From Fluviicola sp. (lineage in GTDB: Bacteria; Bacteroidota; Bacteroidia; Flavobacteriales_D; Crocinitomicaceae), in the NCBI GenBank assembly GCA_002734065.2, contig NVXU02000039.1, positions 1 to 64,000 on the forward strand: a stretch of DNA of 64,000 nucleotides. Reading direction: 5' to 3'. The translations under genes and the position numbers were made by a program. Below are positions 9,101 to 17,000 of the stretch, piece by piece; positions within the stretch are counted from its first letter, which is position 1; each line of letters begins with the position of its first letter. Below the pieces are notes generated by a model. It worked only from the letters and a program-made list of their open reading frames with translations, made no database searches and was not told where the DNA came from.

Positions 9101-12100
9101 GAGAGTGAATTGACTGAACATTTCCAACGCCACCTATAACTAGTCGTAAAGAAGTTCCAGGAAATGTTGCATCATACGTATCAAGAACAAGATCTCCAGC
9201 CAATACCGAACCGGCTCCTGGATAGTTAGAAAGAATTCGAGAATAAGTTGCGGCAGTTGGTTTGATCCATGCTTCTATGGTGAAGACACCTGATACTAGT
9301 GAGTAAGTTGTTATCACCTTATCATTAATACCATCAAAATCCAATCCATAAGAGTCTCCAGGTGTTGGAACTTCTTCAGCAACTACAGAATATGTAGTTG
9401 TATTGGTAATAACACCTGTGATGAATGTTAAAGGACCGCCCGTTCCTGTCGTAGGTCCGTCTATGATGTTGTTTTGATCGTCGTATAGGTAATAATCAAC
9501 TCCCACTTCAGAACTCCCCGTTAGAACATTAGTACTTTGATTACCGCACATTGAATTAACAAGAGGAGTAACTGTTTGTTGGGAGATTGATGTTGTAACA
9601 GTAACTGTTGCATCAATTGTAGAAATATTTCCATTATCATCCGTAACTGTTAATGTTACATTATTATCCCCTGCGTCTGAACATGTAAATTCAGTTTGAG
9701 ATAAAGACATTGTTATTGAACAGTTGTCTGTTGAACCATTGTCAATCATTGCTGCGTTAATAGTAACCGAAGTAGTATTTGGCAAGATGCTTACCGTGAT
9801 ATTTTGTGCTAAAGAAATTGGACTAATATTGTCCTCAACAGTAACTGTCGCAATTCCAGAGCTGACATTTCCATTTCCATCATCAACCGACAAAAGAACG
9901 TTGTTGGCACCAATATCTGCACATGTAAATGTTGTAATATCAAGACTAAGCACTAAACTTCCTCCAGCTGTACAGTTGTCAAAAGAGCCATTATTAATGT
10001 CTGCGGGAGTTATTGTTGCGTTTCCAGCAGCATCCAGTTGAACAGTAATATTTTGAGAAACAACAGTTGGAGCATTATTATCAACGACTGTTATTGTAGC
10101 GGTTGCATTATCGGAAGCACCACCCACTGTTTCTGTAGCTGTTAATGTTACCGTATTTGGTCCAAGGTCAGCACATGTAAATGTCGTTTGATCCAAAGCC
10201 AATGTAAAAGCTGTTCCACATGTACTTCCAGAATTATTATTAACGTCATTAGCTGTTATTGTTGCATTTCCTCCCGCATCAAGATTGATTGTTAAACCTT
10301 GAGTGACAGCCGTAATTGATGCATATGAGAGTAGCTCATAACATCCAAGATCAATTGTGTTTATGATTCTTCCGTTTCCTGCTAAATCAGTAGCTGGCAA
10401 TGTTAGGCCAGTTGCATCTCCTGCATCTACAGCAGGTGAAAGACATGAAAGAGTGTAATCATTGTTGGCATAATCCGTAAAAAGAGGATCCGTATTACTT
10501 GTATTGGTTAAGTCTCCAGGAGCCATATTTGAGAAATTATCATCATCAAATGAATTTTTGATAGACAATGGTTGTGGTAGAGTGTAAGCAGTGAGGTGAT
10601 TTGAAATCGCCTTAGAGTTTACTCCACCAACTTCTGTGTTCCCCCAAAAAATACAATTGTGAAGTTCTGCCGTTAATTGAGTTCCTGCCGCCTGAGATAA
10701 ACCAACAACTGATCTAGTTGTTGAGTTCATGAGTGCATTGGTACCTAAATCTTGGTTTTTAGTAAATGTACAGTTTGACAATATTGCAGTGACATTGGCT
10801 CCTGTGGAATTTGTCTGCTGAATAAATGCACTTCCAGCATATCCGTCTCCTGCAGACTTGTCCTGAGCAACATTCTCGGTAAATAAGCAATTTGAAACAT
10901 TCACATCAAGTGTAGTAGCTCCATTGGTAACTCCCGAGTAACAAGCACCTAGTCGAGCCATATTCTTTCTGAAAATAGAATTTTCTATGATTACAGTTGC
11001 ACTTCCAGTTCCAAATCGAGTAAACATCGCCGCTGCAACATCTGCAATATTATTCTCTAGCGTACAGTTTTTAATAATTGGAGTTGTAGTATAATAGTTT
11101 AGATAGATTCCAGCACCATAAATATCCCATTGAGAAGAACCATTCGCATGACCGTCAGAAATGGTAACACCATCTAAAGTAGGGTTCGTTCCCATCATTT
11201 TAACGACATGGTAAGAGTTATCATTACGCAGTGTATTAATAAATGCCCATGCTCCAGCATCATTACCGAGTAAATCTCCTGATAAAGTGGTGTTATTTAT
11301 GGTCCAATCTCTTTGAGAAAGTAAAGTCTCCGTTCCATTAAACCCTCCATAAACAGATACACCTGAAGGAATCGTGAAAGAAGCCATTCTATCCGTAGGG
11401 TCTGGAGTGTACGTTCCCGCAGCAACCCATAAATCCTGGCCATCATTTACCAAGGCCAGTGCGTTTCTAAGAGTTGTAAAAGCATCATTCCATGAAGAGC
11501 CATTGTTGCCACCAGTTGCGTTTTCATCAACATATAAAATGGGTAAGTTTGCAATGTATTCCTTACATAGTTCTTTAATTTCCAATGCTGTTAAAGCTCG
11601 ATTGTAAACACGAATATTATCTATTGAATCTGCATACTTTATAGCATCTGGAGCAAATTTCACTTCTGCATTCGATCGACTTAAGTAAACTAATCCTACA
11701 CTACTAGCTCCTCCAATAAAATGAGTATTAATAAAGTCACAATCTTGATAAATCGAAACCTTTGGGCCGAATGACCATCCAAAACCACTTACATATTCCG
11801 TAACCCGTTCAACTATACATGTAATGTGGTGCCAATTTCCATCAGCTATAAAATTACTTTCCGTAGTTGCTGTGTTCGAAATTATTGAACCATTTAATAA
11901 GGCTACATCTGTTACTCTTATTTTCCCATTAATCAACATTACTTTCCACCCATAAGCACCGAAGGTTCCGTTTTCATATTGCTTGGATACCATTGTTTCA
12001 TTAGCGGTATTGGTAGATGTTTTTATCCAAAAACTTAAAGTCATGTCAGCTGAACCAACTCCATTCGTAGCTCCCGCTCTTACTCCCCCATTTAATTCAT

Positions 12101-12320
12101 CGCCGTTTAAACTAAGCGCATTTAATGACGTATTTATAACATCTGGAATTATTGTTCTAGCGCTTCCAGTAGGGATCAGGTCATAAATCCCTGGGGTTAC
12201 ATTGTTTTCTAAACTACCATTGGTCAAGAAATATTCCTTGATTAAATCGGTAGTTGGGATCTGTCCATATGAAAGTGTGCTAAGCAGCACCGTCATAAAT
12301 ATTAAACTTATTTTTTTCAT
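6183..12320 (-). CDS. Giant T9SS cargo: LamG, beta-helix and nine 74-residue repeats
   Basis: 2045-residue secreted protein. In order: signal peptide 1-20; LamG-like jelly roll (about 60-250); a beta-helix region of the 'choice-of-anchor Q' kind (about 262-660, opening 'YVDENATGGNNGSSW'); three HYR/Ig-like domains (about 665-910); a second LamG domain (about 985-1190); nine repeats of about 74 residues (about 1235-1893) with conserved 'TATDNC', 'GTH' and 'YDDGNGN' motifs; an Ig-like segment; and a C-terminal type A T9SS sorting domain ('PNPTLKDVTIQ' to 'KRLIKQ'). Family knowledge says such proteins are exported by T9SS and displayed or released, often as adhesins. Repeat 2 lacks the 'TDNC' motif. 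It lies downstream of the LRR protein and LytTR pair but behind a terminator. Confidence 0.92.
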   Translation of the reverse strand: MKKISLIFMTVLLSTLSYGQIPTTDLIKEYFLTNGSLENNVTPGIYDLIPTGSARTIIPDVINTSLNALSLNGDELNGGVRAGATNGVGSADMTLSFWIKTSTNTANETMVSKQYENGTFGAYGWKVMLINGKIRVTDVALLNGSIISNTATTESNFIADGNWHHITCIVERVTEYVSGFGWSFGPKVSIYQDCDFINTHFIGGASSVGLVYLSRSNAEVKFAPDAIKYADSIDNIRVYNRALTALEIKELCKEYIANLPILYVDENATGGNNGSSWNDAFTTLRNALALVNDGQDLWVAAGTYTPDPTDRMASFTIPSGVSVYGGFNGTETLLSQRDWTINNTTLSGDLLGNDAGAWAFINTLRNDNSYHVVKMMGTNPTLDGVTISDGHANGSSQWDIYGAGIYLNYYTTTPIIKNCTLENNIADVAAAMFTRFGTGSATVIIENSIFRKNMARLGACYSGVTNGATTLDVNVSNCLFTENVAQDKSAGDGYAGSAFIQQTNSTGANVTAILSNCTFTKNQDLGTNALMNSTTRSVVGLSQAAGTQLTAELHNCIFWGNTEVGGVNSKAISNHLTAYTLPQPLSIKNSFDDDNFSNMAPGDLTNTSNTDPLFTDYANNDYTLSCLSPAVDAGDATGLTLPATDLAGNGRIINTIDLGCYELLSYASITAVTQGLTINLDAGGNATITANDVNNNSGSTCGTAFTLALDQTTFTCADLGPNTVTLTATETVGGASDNATATITVVDNNAPTVVSQNITVQLDAAGNATITPADINNGSFDNCTAGGSLVLSLDITTFTCADIGANNVLLSVDDGNGNVSSGIATVTVEDNISPISLAQNITVSILPNTTSVTINAAMIDNGSTDNCSITMSLSQTEFTCSDAGDNNVTLTVTDDNGNISTIDATVTVTTSISQQTVTPLVNSMCGNQSTNVLTGSSEVGVDYYLYDDQNNIIDGPTTGTGGPLTFITGVITNTTTYSVVAEEVPTPGDSYGLDFDGINDKVITTYSLVSGVFTIEAWIKPTAATYSRILSNYPGAGSVLAGDLVLDTYDATFPGTSLRLVIGGVGNVQSIHSQANCLTLNAWNHIAVMFNNGAVILYVNSVAVNTSTAPFTWMPSNVDHFHIGEDNPTGAASDYFKGQMDEIRFWSVARSAAEIANNKDNCLTGTELGLEAYYDFEAQGNLTAIQDITANNNGYMYNMDYNTDYIIRDNGFICNSQSCAITMSQTATVTVEDILAPVADNASLSDLTSSCEITSLTAPTATDNCIGFMTGTHTETLPITTSTTILWTYDDGNGNVTTQNQAVILNSDLTLDNASLSGITAQCEVTSLTSPTASGCTGTVVGTHGEALPLTGNTTITWSFDDGNGNTTSQTQTVVINDNTAPVLDNASLSGINSECEITSLTAPTATDNCIGTITGTHNVTLPLTSSTTITWSYVDGNGNTSSQTQNVVINDVTAPIVDLVSLAGLTAQCEITSLTAPTATDNCIGTITGTHNATLPLTTNQTITWTYDDGNGNSTSQTQSVVIDDVTAPVPDVTTLPDVNGICEVLMLNSQYATDNCIGLFNGTHDATFPITVNTTVTWTYDDGNGNVTTQTQDVIINDAVAPIVDNAVLTDLLAACEITSLTAPTATDNCAGFITGAHNVTLPITTSLVITWSYDDGNGNITTQDQNVIINDNIAPIADLNTLANINEQCDVVSLTAPTATDNCAGTLTGTHDATFPITSNTLVTWSYDDGNGNITTQTQQVNVNDNTAPVTDVNTLSDINEQCDIVSLTAPTATDNCAGALTGTHDATFPITSNTLVTWSYDDGNGNIVTQTQQVNVNDNIAPVTDVATLTSIVETCEVTTLVAPLATDNCSGALTGTHTMTLPITSNTSIMWTYTDAAGNITTQDQDVILTGVDAAISLAGITISANEANADSYQWVDCDNNNAAINGAMSSTFTPTSNGNYAVEVTIGSCTEISACESITTVGIEELESHNIILIPNPTLKDVTIQSEANVIDIQIIDILGAIVRIETTTTFSVGDLSPGVYMLVIRTDNGTVNKRLIKQ
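6640..8630 (-). repeat. Nine in-frame 222-bp tandem repeats
   Basis: Direct tandem repeats of about 222 bp (74 codons) inside the giant protein gene. Most copies have diverged, but two adjacent copies (about 6870-7310) are nearly identical in DNA. That indicates recent duplication or gene conversion, so copy number is likely to vary between strains. Confidence 0.9.
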
Positions 12321-12352
12321 TTGAATTGGTTTTTAGTAGTTTTTAAAAAAAC

Positions 12353-12374
12353 CTACTAGGGAATCCCCTAGCAG
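12353..12374 (-). terminator. Intrinsic terminator of the LRR protein gene
   Basis: CTAGGG (12356-12361) pairs with CCCTAG (12366-12371) over an AATC loop, with two further pairs beyond one mismatch. Read on the minus strand it is followed by seven T residues. It separates the LRR protein gene from the giant LamG protein gene, which therefore probably has its own promoter. Confidence 0.85.
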
Positions 12375-12390
12375 ACTATGAAGGAAATTC

Positions 12391-15300
12391 CTACTTTTTT
12401 ATGAAACGATTGAGGGAGATACCGTTGTTTGTTTTAATATTCATAATATATACACCACTTGATAAATTTTCAACAGAGAATGTCGTAGTGTTTTCTTGTT
12501 GAACTAGCGAACCAAATAAGTCGAAAATCATTACCGTTCCAACTTGTTCGTCGGTATCAATTGTAATTTGATAAGTTGCTGGATTCGGATATATCTCGAC
12601 TTCGCTCGATAACCCACCGACTCCGTTCGATAATTCATTCTCATCAAGACCAACGAAACCAAAATAAATACAAGGCGTTATTTCCACGCATCCATTTCGA
12701 GTTAATTGTACAGCGTAATTCCCCGTTGATACTGGTGTAAAAGATTGGCTTGTTTCTCCAAAAATTTCAGCATTACCATTGTCACAATCTACCCATTGGT
12801 AACTGGCAGATATTTCATCTGATGTTAATGTATTACCACTTACTGTTATTGTTGACGTAAATACAATTGGTGTATTCCAAGCATCCTGCGTTTGGGTTGA
12901 TGTATTTCCGTTCCCATCATCAAAAGACCACGTTATTACCGTTAAACCAATAGCTGTAATTGGAAAGATAAGACTTGGAGTCCCTGTAATTACGCCTCCG
13001 CAATTATCAGTAGCTGTTGGTGTTGTTGGTGCATCAATATTACACTCTCCAACTAAATCAGTTAATGCAGTTGCATCTGGAACAGGAGCAAGATTATCTA
13101 TTACCGTAAAGTCTTGAGTTTGGGTTGATATATTTCCATTGGCATCTGAATACGTCCAAGTTACAACTGTTGTTCCAATAGTTGTAATAGGAAAAGAAAT
13201 ATTTGGAACACCCGTAATAGTTCCATCACAATTATCAGTTGCGGTTGGATAATTACCTGGAGCATTAATTGAACAGTTACTCTGTGCATCTAGCAAGATA
13301 GGTGCATCTAAAAAAGGTGCAGTTAAGTCTTCAACAATAATCAATTGTGTTACAAGTATCATATTCCCACAATCATCTTCTACAAGGTATGTTCTTGTAA
13401 TTGTTTCAGGATTAGTTAAACCATTTGATACATCAGAATTAAAAACAACAATTGGATTGAGTGAACAATTATCAGCTTCATCAGTTACAACCAACACATC
13501 TGGTGCCGGAACTTCTCCAATACAACCAACATTGATTGTAACAGGATTTGATGCTGTAGGAGCAGAAATATCTTGAATTGTTATTGCTTGTGTTAAGAAA
13601 ATTGTATTTCCAAAATAATCCGCCACTGCGTATGTTCTCGTAATTACTTCAGGGCAAAGTCCGCCATCTGATACATCTGACACAAAAATAACAGACAATG
13701 GTCCAGAACAATTATCTGCTTCATCCGTAATAATTAATGGGTCAGGAACCGGGACGTTATTAAAACAATCTACTGTTATTGTTGACTGTAATGTTCCTGT
13801 TGGGTCAATATCATCAATAACAGTTACTGTAGCTGAACAAGTGGAAGATAATCCGTCAGAGGTAACCGTTAATGTAACAGTATTTGCTCCCATATCGCTA
13901 CAATCAAAATTTACAACATCGGCACTTAGTGTATAAACACCAGAATTACTCGATGAGCCACCATCTATCATTGAAGGGAGTAAAGTAACATTTCCAAAAG
14001 CATCTAATCCAATAGTAACATCCTGACAAGCGGCTGTTGGCGGTGCAATTAAACAGTTATTACTAAAACTAGCGATTGCATCTATGTTTGTCCAATTAGC
14101 CGTACTCCAAACATCATCATCTACTTGAATACAAGTTAGGTTTGGATTGTTATTTGCGTAAAAAGCAGTGAAATTGGTATTATTACCATTCGCTGCATTT
14201 AAGCTAGTTAACTGGTTGAAATGGCAATATATTTGTATTAAAACGATATTTTGAGAAATATCTAAAGAAGTAAGAGAGTTACCAAAACATTTCAATGCAG
14301 TTAGATCTAAATTCTGAGTAACATCTAAACTACTAAGTGCATTTGATTGACAAAATAAAGTTACTAATACTGAATTTTGAGAAACATCTAATAAGGAAAT
14401 AGAATTACTGTAGCAATGAAAATAGAGTAAATCAATATTTTGAGTAACATTTAAACTTGATAATGAATTATCATGACAATAAAAGGTAATTAGATCAACA
14501 TTCTGTACGACATCAATTGAAGAGATTGAATTATTATGGCAATCAAGAGTTGTCAATTGAATATTTTGTGAAACATCTAAAGAAGGAAGTTGGTTGTTAT
14601 AGCAAACTAAGTCAGTTAAATTCGTATTATTATTCACATTGAGTGATGTTAATAAATTAGATGAGCAATTCAGAGTTATCAAAACCAAGTTTTGATTTAA
14701 ATCTAAGGAAGTAAGTGAATTAATTGAGCATGTTAAATATTCTAGAGCTGTGTTTTGGGTAACATTTAATGACGTCAAAGAATTAGTACTACAATTTAAA
14801 TTTGTTAAGGAATTACTTTGAGGAAGAATTAAAGAGGTAAGTGAATTATTATTACACCAAATCATTGTTAAACTTGTATTTAATGAAAGATTAATTGCAG
14901 AAATTGAATTATATCCACAATCCAGCCCAGTTAATGAAGTAAATGCTTCTATTCCAGTCAAATCTACTATTCCCAAACTAGAACAAGAAATAAAACCTGT
15001 AAAAGCACTTGCCTCACTACACTGTATCTCAGCATCTCCATTGGTGTTAATTGCTGCGTTACCGACTAAATAGGTTTTAAAATTAGCATCCGGAATGTTA
15101 ACGATACAAATTGGATTACAATCATTACTAAAAGAGGAAGCAGGATCAATATCTGTCCAGTTTGCTGTACTCCAAGTAGCATCATCAACTTCAATGCATG
15201 TTAGGTTTGGATTTATTGTTGTATTAAATACCGTAAAATTTGTATTGTTACCGTTAGCTGCATTTAAACTTGTTAACGAATTATTGAGGCAATATAACTG

Positions 15301-16068
15301 AGTTAAATCAACATTTTGAGTAACATCTAGGCTTGTCAATTGGTTGTTATAACAATACAGTTTTGTTAAATTTAAGTTTTGGGAGACATCTAAACTTGTA
15401 ATTGGATTATCGTTACAATATAACCATAGTAAATCTGCATTTTGAGAAACATCAATCCCGCTTAGTTGATTCTCATTGACATACAGCTGAATCAACATTG
15501 TATTCTGGGTAACATCTATACCTGTTATTTGATTATCGAAACAATATAAAACTGTAAGTGCCGTATTCTGGGTAACATCTAGACTGGTTAATTGATTAGA
15601 ATAAGTATGCAATAAATTTAGGACTGAATTTGATCCAAGAGTTATATTCGCTAACAAATTATGATGACATAAAATTGTTACCAATGCAGTATTTTGACTC
15701 AAGTCTAGACTTGTTAATTGGTTTAAATTAAGTGTTAAAAAAGTTAAAGCTGTATTTTGACTCAAATTTATACTTGTTAATTGATTTGAATTGCACGTAA
15801 GATCGGTAAGCGCAATGAATGCTTCTATCCCTGTCAGGTCATTAATACCCAGATTACTACAGAATATTTGACCTGTAAAAACACTTGCTTCACTCACCTG
15901 TATCTCTGCATCACCATTCGTGTTAATAGCAGCATTACCAACTAAATAAGTCTTAAAGTTACCATCGGGAATAGTTACAATTTGAGAATAACTACCGAAA
16001 CTAAATATTATAGTTACAAGGCTTAAGAGTAATTTTTTACTCGTATAGAGCGAATTTGAAATGTTCAT
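12391..16068 (-). CDS. T9SS cargo with two leucine-rich-repeat blocks
   Basis: Secreted protein of 1225 residues. The start chosen is the ATG at 16068 because it places a signal peptide (about 1-29, ending 'SYSQ') at the N-terminus; an upstream in-frame ATG at 16149 would put 27 extra residues before it. Two homologous modules follow (about 30-315 and 320-675). Each opens with an 'IPDGNFKTYLVGN'-like segment, carries 21-residue LRRs ('LTSLDVSQN' type) and closes with an 'NLTCI.VDD..WSTANW' cap. Then come HYR-like domains with 'TATDNC' motifs and a type A T9SS C-terminal domain (from about 1157). A surface adhesin role is inferred. Putative LytTR sites lie upstream. Confidence 0.9.
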   Translation of the reverse strand: MNISNSLYTSKKLLLSLVTIIFSFGSYSQIVTIPDGNFKTYLVGNAAINTNGDAEIQVSEASVFTGQIFCSNLGINDLTGIEAFIALTDLTCNSNQLTSINLSQNTALTFLTLNLNQLTSLDLSQNTALVTILCHHNLLANITLGSNSVLNLLHTYSNQLTSLDVTQNTALTVLYCFDNQITGIDVTQNTMLIQLYVNENQLSGIDVSQNADLLWLYCNDNPITSLDVSQNLNLTKLYCYNNQLTSLDVTQNVDLTQLYCLNNSLTSLNAANGNNTNFTVFNTTINPNLTCIEVDDATWSTANWTDIDPASSFSNDCNPICIVNIPDANFKTYLVGNAAINTNGDAEIQCSEASAFTGFISCSSLGIVDLTGIEAFTSLTGLDCGYNSISAINLSLNTSLTMIWCNNNSLTSLILPQSNSLTNLNCSTNSLTSLNVTQNTALEYLTCSINSLTSLDLNQNLVLITLNCSSNLLTSLNVNNNTNLTDLVCYNNQLPSLDVSQNIQLTTLDCHNNSISSIDVVQNVDLITFYCHDNSLSSLNVTQNIDLLYFHCYSNSISLLDVSQNSVLVTLFCQSNALSSLDVTQNLDLTALKCFGNSLTSLDISQNIVLIQIYCHFNQLTSLNAANGNNTNFTAFYANNNPNLTCIQVDDDVWSTANWTNIDAIASFSNNCLIAPPTAACQDVTIGLDAFGNVTLLPSMIDGGSSSNSGVYTLSADVVNFDCSDMGANTVTLTVTSDGLSSTCSATVTVIDDIDPTGTLQSTITVDCFNNVPVPDPLIITDEADNCSGPLSVIFVSDVSDGGLCPEVITRTYAVADYFGNTIFLTQAITIQDISAPTASNPVTINVGCIGEVPAPDVLVVTDEADNCSLNPIVVFNSDVSNGLTNPETITRTYLVEDDCGNMILVTQLIIVEDLTAPFLDAPILLDAQSNCSINAPGNYPTATDNCDGTITGVPNISFPITTIGTTVVTWTYSDANGNISTQTQDFTVIDNLAPVPDATALTDLVGECNIDAPTTPTATDNCGGVITGTPSLIFPITAIGLTVITWSFDDGNGNTSTQTQDAWNTPIVFTSTITVSGNTLTSDEISASYQWVDCDNGNAEIFGETSQSFTPVSTGNYAVQLTRNGCVEITPCIYFGFVGLDENELSNGVGGLSSEVEIYPNPATYQITIDTDEQVGTVMIFDLFGSLVQQENTTTFSVENLSSGVYIMNIKTNNGISLNRFIKK
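14200..15800 (-). repeat. 63-bp LRR-coding repeats in two blocks
   Basis: Degenerate 63-bp repeats (21 codons each) encode the LRR arrays, in two blocks at about 14200-14950 and 15240-15800. They are separated by the second module's cap and entry segments. The two modules are clearly a duplication of each other. Confidence 0.8.
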
Positions 16069-16098
16069 AGTGAATTGTCTTTTTATTGAATTCTGCAT

Positions 16099-16106
16099 AA
16101 AAATAC
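16099..16106 (-). promoter_or_regulatory. -7 element of the LRR protein promoter
   Basis: TATTTTTA on the minus strand matches the Bacteroidota -7 consensus TAnnTTTG at seven of eight positions. It lies about 30 bp upstream of the start at 16068 and 29 bp downstream of the paired direct repeats. Confidence 0.5.
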
Positions 16107-16134
16107 TTCTTCTATAAATCGTTAATCGAAACAA

Positions 16135-16168
16135 TTCATTAACGGACAATTGAGTTCATTAACAGACA
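16135..16168 (-). promoter_or_regulatory. Paired direct repeats, likely LytTR operator
   Basis: TTCATTAACGGACA (16135-16148) and TTCATTAACAGACA (16155-16168) are identical at 13 of 14 positions and start 20 bp apart. On the minus strand they contain TCCGTTAAT and TCTGTTAAT, which match the LytTR half-site consensus as I recall it ([TA][AC][CA]GTTN[AG][TG]) at 9 and 8 of 9 positions. A matching pair with the same spacing lies at 16967-17000. Confidence 0.65.
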
Positions 16169-16177
16169 GAAAAGAGT

Positions 16178-16924
16178 CTATTTAGCTACCAAAGCTGCTT
16201 CAAATTCAGCTTTTTTGTATTTTGATAGTTTTGTGGTTAAACCATTAGACATTAAGACATCAAGCTTTGATTTAGAATAACTATCCAGAAAATCTAGATT
16301 TACCATCCATGATTTATGCACTCTAAAAAATTGAGAATTTTCTACTAATAATTTTTCAAAATGCTTTAAATTTTTACTGGCAGTATAAATTTTATCTTTT
16401 GTATGAATAATACTGTATGACTCTTGTGCTTCGATAGCAATGATACTTTCAAGGTCAACAATATGCTGATATCCCTTATCAGTAATAATCATACTGCTTA
16501 TTGATTTTTCTTTAAGAGACTTCTTTAACAATGAGAATCGGTCAACAGGCTCTTTAATATCCAACCGTTTATGCACTTTATCAATGGAAAATTTCAGTCT
16601 ATCTACATCTATCGGCTTTAATAAGTAATCAAGTGCTGAAACTTCAAAAGCTCTTACTGCATATTTGTCATACGCAGTAACAAAAATAATTTCAAAATCT
16701 ATTTTATCAAAGAAGTTAACAATTTCATAGCCGGCGTAATTCGGCATTTCAATGTCTAAAAACAACAAATCTGGCTGGAGTTCTTTAACCGCTTCGACAC
16801 AGTCAATAACATTTTCGTATTTCCCTAACAATTCTACATCAGGACAAAAACGTAACAAAAGATTTTCCAACACATCTCTTGCGCTTTCCTCATCATCTGC
16901 TAAAATGGCTCGAATTGTATTCAT
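16178..16924 (-). CDS. LytTR-type response regulator
   Basis: 248 residues: receiver domain (about 1-120) with the acidic pair Asp10/Asp11, phospho-acceptor Asp57, Thr83 and Lys103, then a LytTR DNA-binding domain (about 145-245, with 'SMIITDKGYQHIVDLESI' and 'FFRVHKSWMVNL'). All receiver residues are present, so it should be phosphorylated by a LytS-type kinase; the gene for one lies 75 bp upstream on the same strand. The leader carries a -7 element and a direct-repeat pair, suggesting autoregulation. The downstream LRR surface protein has the same kind of site and is the best target candidate. Confidence 0.93.
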   Translation of the reverse strand: MNTIRAILADDEESARDVLENLLLRFCPDVELLGKYENVIDCVEAVKELQPDLLFLDIEMPNYAGYEIVNFFDKIDFEIIFVTAYDKYAVRAFEVSALDYLLKPIDVDRLKFSIDKVHKRLDIKEPVDRFSLLKKSLKEKSISSMIITDKGYQHIVDLESIIAIEAQESYSIIHTKDKIYTASKNLKHFEKLLVENSQFFRVHKSWMVNLDFLDSYSKSKLDVLMSNGLTTKLSKYKKAEFEAALVAK

Positions 16925-16928
16925 GGTC

Positions 16929-16936
16929 TAAAAGTA
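16929..16936 (-). promoter_or_regulatory. -7 element of the response regulator promoter
   Basis: TACTTTTA on the minus strand (seven of eight to TAnnTTTG) ends 4 nt before the regulator ATG, so the transcript would be almost leaderless. The direct-repeat pair begins 31 bp upstream, the same geometry as at the LRR gene. Confidence 0.45.
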
Positions 16937-16966
16937 AACTTTCTGAATTGAACTTTTTGTGTTTTT

Positions 16967-17000
16967 TTCAGCAATGGACAAATTGGTTTATTAACAGATT
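16967..17000 (-). promoter_or_regulatory. Paired direct repeats upstream of regulator
   Basis: TTCAGCAATGGACA (16967-16980) and TTTATTAACAGATT (16987-17000) start 20 bp apart. They align with the pair at 16135-16168, matching one repeat unit at 11 of 14 positions and the other in its ATTAACAGA core. The site overlaps the end of the kinase gene. It is likely an autoregulatory LytTR operator. Confidence 0.5.

Noticed and set aside
6662-11607. Several plus-strand open frames of 67-127 residues
   Set aside because: They are shadows of the repeat-rich minus-strand giant protein gene and follow its repeats.
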